Below are positions 21,519 through 26,293 of a DNA stretch of 26,293 nt, in pieces. The stretch's first letter is position 1; every line of letters starts with the position of its first letter. Where the stretch lies: contig DASWMO010000287.1 in NCBI GenBank assembly GCA_036399715.1, positions 1-26,293 on the forward strand. The letters run 5' to 3'. Below the pieces are notes generated by a model, which was not told where the DNA came from, made no database searches, and saw only the letters and a program-made list of their open reading frames with translations. A program made the translations under genes and the position numbers. Source of the DNA: DASVSE01 sp036399715. GTDB taxonomy: Bacteria > Bacteroidota > Rhodothermia > Rhodothermales > Rubricoccaceae.

Positions 21519-23306
21519 TCAGGCCGCGTCGGCGAGGGCCCACTCGTCGCGCGACATCGCGGCGAAGAGGCCGCCGGGGCGGGCGAGGAGATCGGCCGGC
21601 GCGCCGTCCTCGGCGATGCGGCCGTCGACGAGGACGAGCACCCGGTCCGCGGTCCGGGCCAGCGACAGGCGGTGCGTCGCGACGAGCGTCGTGATCGACT
21701 GCGGGAGGGCCGTCAGCGCGGCCACGATGAGGCCCTCGGACTCGGGGTCGACGGCGCTCGTCGGCTCGTCGAGCAGGAGCACGCGGGGCTCGGAGAGGAG
21801 CGCGCGGGCGATCGCGAGGCGCTGCTTCTGGCCGCCCGAGAGGCGCACGCCGCGCTCGCCGACGAGCGTCGCGTAGCCCTCGGGCATCCGGGCGATGAAC
21901 TCGTGCGCATTCGCCGCGCGGGCCGCTGCCTCGACCTCGGCGTCCGTCGCGTCGGGGTTGCCATAGCCGATGTTGTCGCGGACGGACGTGCTGAAGAGGA
22001 ACGTCTCCTGCTGGACCTGCGCGACCTGCCCGCGGAGCGACTCCAGCGTCACGCCGCGCAAGTCGTGTCCGTCGAGACAGACCGTGCCGGCCGTCGGGTC
22101 GTAGGCGCGCCAGACGAGCCCGAGCAGCGTGCTCTTGCCCGAGCCTGATGGCCCGACGAGGGCGACGCGCTGCCCGGCGGGGATGTGGAGGTCGATGTCG
22201 GTCAGAATGTCCGGCCCGTCGCCGTAGCCGAACGCGACGGCCGCGAGGCGGATGTCGCCCGCGAGTGGGTCCGGCAGGTCAACCGCGTCGGGCGCCTCGG
22301 CGACGGTCTCGGGCGCGTCGAGGACCTCGAAGAGGCGCGCGCCCGAGGCGGACGCCCGCTGGAGTAGGTCGCTCACGCCGACGAGGTCGTCGATCGGGCC
22401 GTAGAAGTAGCGCCCGTAGCCACGGTACGCGAGCAGTCCGCCGAGCGTGAACTGGCCCCGGAGGATGAGCCACACGCCGCCGCCGAGCATCAGCACGTTG
22501 CCGAGTTGCCCGATAAAGCGGACGGCCGGGAAGATGCGGTTGCGGAGATCCACGGCCGCGATCTGCTGGTCGTAGATCGCCTCGCCGAGGCGCGTCGTCG
22601 CGGCGAGTTCGCGGTCCTCCTGCGCGAAGCTCTGGATGACGCGGATGCCGCCGAGGTTCTCGGCCATCTTGGCGCTCAAGCCCCCGACGGCCGCCCGCGT
22701 CGCGCGGTAGACGGGCCGCACGAGGCGGTTGAAGCGCACGAGCAGGATCCCGACGACGAGCATCGGCGCGAGCACGAGCACGCCGAGAAGCGGCTGGAGG
22801 ACGAGGAAGACCGTCGCCACGAGCGCGATCCGGAGCGCGTTCGCGACCACCGAGTCCGTCCCGCGGACGACCACGTCCTGTACGGCCTCGACGTCCGACG
22901 TGAGCCGCGCGAGCAGGTCGCCCGTCCGCTGTCCCGAGAAGTAGGCGGCCGACTGCCGCTGGAGCTTGCGGTAGAGCCGCACGCGGAGGTCGAGCGTCAG
23001 CCGCTGCCCGGCCCGCTCCAGGAGCACCCCGCGCGTCGCCGAGAGCACCTGCTGCGCGAGCAGGAGGCCGACGAGAAGCGCGAGCTGCCACCCGATGTAG
23101 GTCCAGTCGGCGCGGACGAGCCCCACGTCCACGACCTGCTTCCACACGAGCGGCGGCGCGAGTTCGGCCGCGACGGAAAGCACGAGGCACGCCATCCCCG
23201 CGAAGACCATCCGGCGGTACGGCGCGAGCAGCCCGTACAGTTTGCGGACGACGCCCGCCGAGGGCGCGACGGGCGGGCCGTCGTAGGGAGAACCGGATCG
23301 GGGCAT
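21519..23306 (-). CDS. ABC transporter, fused membrane and ATPase domains (MsbA-like exporter)
   Basis: The 595-residue half-transporter starts at ATG 23306. Residues ~20-320 form the six-helix exporter membrane domain (for example MVFAGMACLVLSVAAELAPP and LRIALVATVFLVLQPLLGVL). The C-terminal ATPase domain has Walker A GPSGSGKST (385-393), the Q-loop in QVQQETFLF, signature LSGGQ (489-493), Walker B VLLLDEPTSAVD, and the H-loop histidine in VATHRLS. This is the MsbA/lipid or multidrug exporter type, expected to work as a homodimer in the inner membrane. The substrate cannot be told. Its TGA is directly followed in frame by a T9SS sorting-domain fragment. The next gene upstream (starting 24054) is in the same orientation, 79 bp away. 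Confidence 0.93.
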   Translation of the reverse strand: MPRSGSPYDGPPVAPSAGVVRKLYGLLAPYRRMVFAGMACLVLSVAAELAPPLVWKQVVDVGLVRADWTYIGWQLALLVGLLLAQQVLSATRGVLLERAGQRLTLDLRVRLYRKLQRQSAAYFSGQRTGDLLARLTSDVEAVQDVVVRGTDSVVANALRIALVATVFLVLQPLLGVLVLAPMLVVGILLVRFNRLVRPVYRATRAAVGGLSAKMAENLGGIRVIQSFAQEDRELAATTRLGEAIYDQQIAAVDLRNRIFPAVRFIGQLGNVLMLGGGVWLILRGQFTLGGLLAYRGYGRYFYGPIDDLVGVSDLLQRASASGARLFEVLDAPETVAEAPDAVDLPDPLAGDIRLAAVAFGYGDGPDILTDIDLHIPAGQRVALVGPSGSGKSTLLGLVWRAYDPTAGTVCLDGHDLRGVTLESLRGQVAQVQQETFLFSTSVRDNIGYGNPDATDAEVEAAARAANAHEFIARMPEGYATLVGERGVRLSGGQKQRLAIARALLSEPRVLLLDEPTSAVDPESEGLIVAALTALPQSITTLVATHRLSLARTADRVLVLVDGRIAEDGAPADLLARPGGLFAAMSRDEWALADAA

Positions 23307-23385
23307 GGGCAGGGCGCAGGGGGCCGCGTCCTACCCGGTCCGCCCGCCCGGGGTCCGGCGTCGCGTCCGCCGCCCGCCGTGCCCG

Positions 23386-24054
23386 CTACGAGCCCGACTC
23401 GCGCAGGCCGAGCGTCTCCATGAGCTGCGGCACGTCCGCGAGCACGATCCGCGCCAGCCCCTCGTAGACGATCAGGAAGTCCAGCAGCGCCCGGACCGCC
23501 GTGTCGCGCTCGGCCGTCGCCACCTCGGCCTCGCCGGCCTCCTTCGCCTGCGCGACGGCCGCCCGGTCGATGCCGTCGATGGCCGCGAGCGCCGCAGCGA
23601 TCACGCCCGGCCCGACGTTCCACTCGGCCATCGCCGCCCCGAGGTCCGCGTCGTCGCGGAGGCCTTCGTAGAGCAGGCGGCCCTGCATCGTCACGCCCGC
23701 GACGTCCTTCCGGCGCGTGCCCTTGAGCGCGAGCACGCCCGCCGCAGGCACGCCGCGGAACTTCAGCCGCGCCAGTTCGAGGTGCGGGATGTACGCCGCC
23801 TTCCACGCGCGGACCTGCTGGTCTAGCGTCGCCGTAGCCGCATACTGCTCCTCGTACTCGACGACCTGCTCCTTCGCCTCGCGCACGGCCGCGTCGAGCA
23901 GGGACAGCCCCTCGCCGAGCTTTTTCGGGTCGTAGCCGAGCGGCTTGAGGATCGCCTGCACCTCGGTCACGTCTCGGCCGTTGGTGAGCGAGACGCGGGC
24001 GTGGGCAAACAGGCCGTCGAGCTGGCGGTTGGTTTCCTTGCTGGGCGTGGACAT
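23386..24054 (-). CDS. Hypothetical all-helical protein
   Basis: ATG 24054 gives 222 residues with no signal peptide or membrane segment. It is predicted almost wholly helical: RQLDGLFAHARVSLTNG, LGYDPKKLGEGLSLLDAAVR, EAKEQVVEYEEQYAATATLD, AWKAAYIPHLELARLKFRG, and a C-terminal pair (TAERDTAVRALLDFLIVYEG and LARIVLADVPQLMETLGL). This is the look of a helical-bundle protein family that I have seen annotated only as hypothetical. No catalytic or metal motif stands out. It precedes the ABC transporter in the same orientation and may be co-transcribed. The repeat array at 24160-24317 lies 105 bp upstream of its start. Confidence 0.75.
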   Translation of the reverse strand: MSTPSKETNRQLDGLFAHARVSLTNGRDVTEVQAILKPLGYDPKKLGEGLSLLDAAVREAKEQVVEYEEQYAATATLDQQVRAWKAAYIPHLELARLKFRGVPAAGVLALKGTRRKDVAGVTMQGRLLYEGLRDDADLGAAMAEWNVGPGVIAAALAAIDGIDRAAVAQAKEAGEAEVATAERDTAVRALLDFLIVYEGLARIVLADVPQLMETLGLRESGS

Positions 24055-24159
24055 GACGGTGTGGTCAGCGAGTGGAGGAAAAGGAGAGTACGATTCCGGC
24101 CCGAATCCGCGGCTTCACGCGCCCGCCCGCCCCGGCCTCGCCCAGCGCTGCTCTCATCC

Positions 24160-24317
24160 GAAACGGCCTTTTTGTGGCAGGTCACGGCCTTTTTTGGCAG
24201 GTCACCATCTTTTTCCCGTCCGGAGCAGGTGCGGAGCCAAAAAAAGGCAGTGACGAGCCTCCACCCGGTCGTGACGCGCCGGGAAACTGCGGTGACGGTC
24301 GGGAGAAACGCCGTGAC
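24160..24317. repeat. Inverted arrays of a degenerate 21-bp repeat
   Basis: Plus-strand units start at 24160, 24181 and 24201 (21, 20 and ~21 bases). They share GTCAC (GAAAC in the first), then GGCC, a T-tract and GGCAG. The opposite half carries GTGAC at 24250, 24271, 24292 and 24313, exactly 21 bases apart. Read on the minus strand these are again GTCAC-led units, and the innermost (24254 down to 24234) is GTCACTGCC plus a T7 tract and GGC, nearly identical to the plus-strand units. A weaker GTGCG copy starts at 24229. The two arrays point toward each other around 24222-24233. The units are too short and unequal, and lack spacers, for CRISPR. This is the only A/T-tract-rich DNA in the area. 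Confidence 0.8.
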
Positions 24318-24338
24318 CCACCTCCCGGACGAGTCGCA

Positions 24339-24704
24339 CTACCTCACCAGTGCCCCGCCGAGCCCGGCCACGACGGCCACGACGGCCACGACATCGCCGA
24401 TCACGGCGGCGTTCAAGACGCGCACGACGCGCAGGCCCATCCCGACGAGCGCCGCCTCGCGCGCCGCGTCCGCCGCGCCGCGCCCGTCGTGGCTCCGCCC
24501 GTCGACCTCGATGACGAGGCGCGCCGCGGGCACGTAGAAGTCGACCACGTACGCCCCGATCGGCACCTGCCGGCGGACCTCCGTCCCGAGCGCGCCGCGG
24601 CGGAGCCTGCTCCACAGCAGGCGCTCCGGAAACGTCATCTCCCGTCGGAGCCGTCGCGCGACGGGCGTCAGCCGCGCCTCGGTACCCGGCCTCCGTCCAG
24701 GCAT
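24339..24704 (-). CDS. DUF559-family (Vsr-like) endonuclease-domain protein
   Basis: ATG 24704 gives 121 residues. The DUF559 signature is plain: ARRLRREMTFPERLLWSRLR (with Glu27), then EVRRQVPIGAYVVDFYVPAA (Asp55), then RLVIEVDGRSHDG (Glu66, Asp68, His72), then LRVVRVLN. This matches the very-short-patch-repair/PD-(D/E)xK-like fold, where the acidic residues would bind metal for DNA cleavage. No substrate has been established for this family. The C-terminal VVAVVAVVA is encoded by three exact 9-bp repeats. Downstream lies the 21-bp repeat array and upstream a palindrome cluster. No partner methylase or repair gene is near. Confidence 0.88.
   Translation of the reverse strand: MPGRRPGTEARLTPVARRLRREMTFPERLLWSRLRRGALGTEVRRQVPIGAYVVDFYVPAARLVIEVDGRSHDGRGAADAAREAALVGMGLRVVRVLNAAVIGDVVAVVAVVAGLGGALVR
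24366..24392 (+). repeat. Three exact copies of a 9-bp unit inside the DUF559 gene
   Basis: GGCCACGAC occurs at 24366-24374, 24375-24383 and 24384-24392. On the coding strand it gives VVAVVAVVA near the protein's C-terminus. Being a multiple of three, copy-number changes would keep the frame. Confidence 0.9.
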
Positions 24705-24749
24705 TGTATCGGTGCAGGCGTGTCCGCCCAGAACATAGCGAGACCAACC

Positions 24750-24922
24750 GCCCCCCGCCGGGGGGCTCCCGCGAAGCGGGTGGGGGGCGCGTCGCCGGAT
24801 GGCGCCGCGTCTGAGCGTGGCGAGGCGCCTCGGGGCGGTGGCCGTCTCCGGTGCCTCGGCGAATGCAAATGCCGCCCCTCCGCCCTTCGGGCACCTCCCC
24901 GGTGGGGAGGGGTTGGGCGGCG
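24750..24922. repeat. Cluster of GC-rich palindromes (REP/BIME-like) upstream of DUF559
   Basis: Five hairpins lie within 173 bp: GCCCCCC/GGGGGGC (24750-24756 with 24760-24766), CCCGC/GCGGG (24768-24772 with 24776-24780), the perfect palindrome CGAGGCGCCTCG (24821-24832), GCCC/GGGC (24882-24885 with 24889-24892) and CCTCCCC/GGGGAGG (24894-24900 with 24904-24910). An outer arm, GCCGCCCCTCC (24871-24881), can pair with GGAGGGGTTGGGCGGC (24907-24922) around the last two. This is the nested form of bacterial interspersed palindromic elements. No gene is visible in 24705-24953. Confidence 0.6.
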
Positions 24923-24953
24923 CTACGTTGTGGGCGTTGCTTGCGTCTCGGCC

Positions 24954-25370
24954 ATGTACCGGCTCACCGTCGTCTCCGTCCTGCTGACCTGCGCCTCGGT
25001 GCCGGGGTGGGGATGCGCGGCTGAACCCGGCCAGACGAGCGCGTCGGCGGAACGGCCAGCCACCGCCGAGTTTGTCCCGGCCGGGCCGGTGCGGACTGAG
25101 CGAGAGGCCGTCGCGGCGGTCAGGCTCTACTCTGCTATCTACTCCGAGCGACTGGACGAGCACTTCTCCATGGGGAACGGCGAGAGATGCACCGACGCCT
25201 GCAGCAAATTTCTGCAAGCGATCGACAGCGTTCCGGCGTCGAGCGTGCAGGCGGGTGGTGCCTGGTGGTGGGTCGGATGGGACTTGCGACGCGATAGCAT
25301 TCCTCCCGGCATCATGGTCTTTCGCGTGGACCGACAGTCAGGGCACGTGGAGTCCGCTCCGGGGATGTAG
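24954..25370 (+). CDS. Small secreted hypothetical protein
   Basis: ATG 24954 gives 138 residues with an N-terminal signal peptide, MYRLTVVSVLLTCASVPGWG then CAAEPG. Cys21 could be lipidated, but GWGC is a poor lipobox, so ordinary signal peptidase cleavage after CAA is an alternative. The mature part has VRTEREAVAAVRLYSAIYSE, two cysteines in ERCTDACSKF (a possible disulfide or metal pair), and GGAWWWVGWDL, ending VFRVDRQSGHVESAPGM. I do not recognise a family. The ending resembles the small conserved beta-hairpin of PepSY-like or immunity-type proteins, but this is only an impression. The open frame extends far upstream through the palindrome cluster without protein character. Confidence 0.6.
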   Translation: MYRLTVVSVLLTCASVPGWGCAAEPGQTSASAERPATAEFVPAGPVRTEREAVAAVRLYSAIYSERLDEHFSMGNGERCTDACSKFLQAIDSVPASSVQAGGAWWWVGWDLRRDSIPPGIMVFRVDRQSGHVESAPGM

Positions 25371-25392
25371 CCGACGCAGCGCAGGCCTCCGG

Positions 25393-25400
25393 TATCTTGC
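25393..25400 (+). promoter_or_regulatory. Possible -7 box upstream of SMC
   Basis: TATCTTGC resembles TAnnTTTG and ends 20 bases before the SMC start codon. The same TATCTT core lies upstream of tRNA-Phe. No clear -33 element is seen. Confidence 0.35.
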
Positions 25401-25420
25401 AGGCGTCCCCCGCCTCCGCG

Positions 25421-26293
25421 ATGTACCTCAGCCGGCTCGATCTCCACGGCTTCAAGAGCTTCGCCCACAAGACGAGCATCGCCTTCTCGCCCGGTGTGAC
25501 GGCCATCGTCGGGCCGAACGGGTGCGGCAAGAGCAACGTCATCGACGCCGTGCGGTGGGTCCTCGGCGAGCAGCGCGCGCGCCTGCTGCGGAGCGATGCC
25601 ATGAGCGGCGTCATCTTCAACGGCGCCGAGGGCCGCCGGCCGCTCGGCATGGCCGAGGTCTCGCTCACGGTCGAGAACACGCGTGGCGTCCTCCCGACCG
25701 AGTACACCGAGGTCACGATCACGCGGCGCCTCTACCGCAACGGCGACTCGGACTACCTCCTCAACGGGACCGTCTGCCGCCTCCGCGACGTGCTCGACCT
25801 GTTCATGGACACGGGCATGGGCGCGGGCGCCTACTCGGTCATCGAGCTCTCGATGGTCGAGGACATCCTCTCGGAGAACGCTGCGGACCGCCGCCGCCTC
25901 TTCGAGGAGGCCGCGGGCGTCACCAAGTACAAGCGCCGCCGCGAGCAGACCGTCAAGCGCCTCGCCGCGACGCAGACGGACCTCACGCGGCTCGACGACA
26001 TCGTCGAGGAGGTCGAAAAGCAGGTCCGGACGCTCGAACGGCAGGCCGGCAAGGCGCGCACGCACGCCCGGCTTTCGGGGCAGTTGCGCGGGTTCGAACT
26101 CGCTCTCGCCGCCCACGACCACGCTCGCCTCCAGGCCGAGCGCGAGGTCCGCACGGCCGAGGCGCGCGCGGCGTCGGACGCGGCCGAGGCGCACGGGGCG
26201 CGCCTCGCGACGGGCGAGGCCGCCCTCGAAGCTGACCGCGTCGCCCTCGTCGGGGCCGAGACGGCGCTCGGGGAACGCACGGCTGCACTCGCC
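25421..26293 (+). CDS. smc: Chromosome segregation protein SMC, N-terminal part (3' end outside window)
   Basis: The frame is open from ATG 25421 to the window end, giving 291 residues of an expected ~1,150-1,200. The N-terminal ATPase half is typical: MYLSRLDLHGFKSFAHKTSI, Walker A GPNGCGKSN (31-39), then VIDAVRWVLGEQRARLLRS, VIFNGAEGRRPLGMAEVSL, YLLNGTVCRLRDV, and DTGMGAGAYSVIE before MVEDILSENAADRRRLFEEA and AGVTKYKRRR. From about residue 190 onward the sequence turns into the first coiled-coil arm (heptad-like, Ala/Glu/Arg-rich). SMC dimers with ScpA/ScpB compact and separate sister chromosomes. The Walker B and signature motifs lie in the missing C-terminal part. Confidence 0.97.
   Translation, partial: MYLSRLDLHGFKSFAHKTSIAFSPGVTAIVGPNGCGKSNVIDAVRWVLGEQRARLLRSDAMSGVIFNGAEGRRPLGMAEVSLTVENTRGVLPTEYTEVTITRRLYRNGDSDYLLNGTVCRLRDVLDLFMDTGMGAGAYSVIELSMVEDILSENAADRRRLFEEAAGVTKYKRRREQTVKRLAATQTDLTRLDDIVEEVEKQVRTLERQAGKARTHARLSGQLRGFELALAAHDHARLQAEREVRTAEARAASDAAEAHGARLATGEAALEADRVALVGAETALGERTAALA

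Noticed and set aside
24160..24333. CRISPR array
   Set aside because: Unit period is 20-21 bp with no separate spacers, half of the units are inverted, and no cas gene is near.
24072..24953. Upstream extension of the small secreted protein through the repeat and palindrome region
   Set aside because: The frame is open but crosses repeats and hairpins. The ATG at 24954 is followed at once by a signal peptide.

Overview
The window is very GC-rich bacterial chromosome, with dense genes on both strands and almost no recognisable Shine-Dalgarno sequences. Three genes and one orphan fragment end in type IX secretion (T9SS) C-terminal sorting domains. Weak TATCTTG-like boxes resemble the Bacteroidota-type -7 element. 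Together these suggest a marine Rhodothermota (Rhodothermales, Rubricoccaceae-like) genome. This placement is inferred from protein style and base composition; no marker tree could be run.

Layout. 1-4.8 kb: tail of a T9SS-sorted protein, a GNAT acetyltransferase, a small unknown protein, then a tight pair of a TIGR03032-type protein and a TPR/GT41 (O-GlcNAc-transferase-like) glycosyltransferase. 4.86-9.1 kb: a structured-looking leader with an intrinsic terminator, then two convergent secreted T9SS proteins. The first is broken by about five reading-frame lesions and the second (lamin-tail domain) is intact. 9.4-9.7 kb: tRNA-Asp and tRNA-Phe on the minus strand. 9.8-11.4 kb: a BON-OmpA envelope protein, a small single-span membrane protein, and a stand-alone BLUF blue-light sensor. 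11.5-17.0 kb: an M3 oligopeptidase lipoprotein, a DUF4126 membrane protein, a coupled pair of an MRJP/yellow-like propeller and an epoxide-hydrolase-like enzyme, and an LEA14/WHy-like lipoprotein. 17.2-21.5 kb: an aldehyde dehydrogenase, an alpha/beta hydrolase and an SDR epimerase, with a 58-bp copy of the dehydrogenase 3' end lying beyond the hydrolase and an orphan T9SS sorting-domain tail. 21.5-24.05 kb: an ABC exporter and an unknown helical protein. 24.1-24.95 kb: a small accessory patch with inverted arrays of a degenerate 21-bp repeat, a DUF559 (Vsr-like) nuclease gene and a cluster of GC-rich palindromes. 24.95 kb to the end: a small secreted protein and the N-terminal part of SMC.

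Most genes are housekeeping or envelope functions in ordinary arrangement. The unusual material sits between genes: the 21-bp repeat array beside the DUF559 gene, the palindrome cluster, the candidate leader RNA, the duplicated dehydrogenase tail, and the sorting-domain tail in frame behind the ABC transporter stop codon. No complete defence system, CRISPR array, integrase or transposase was seen.
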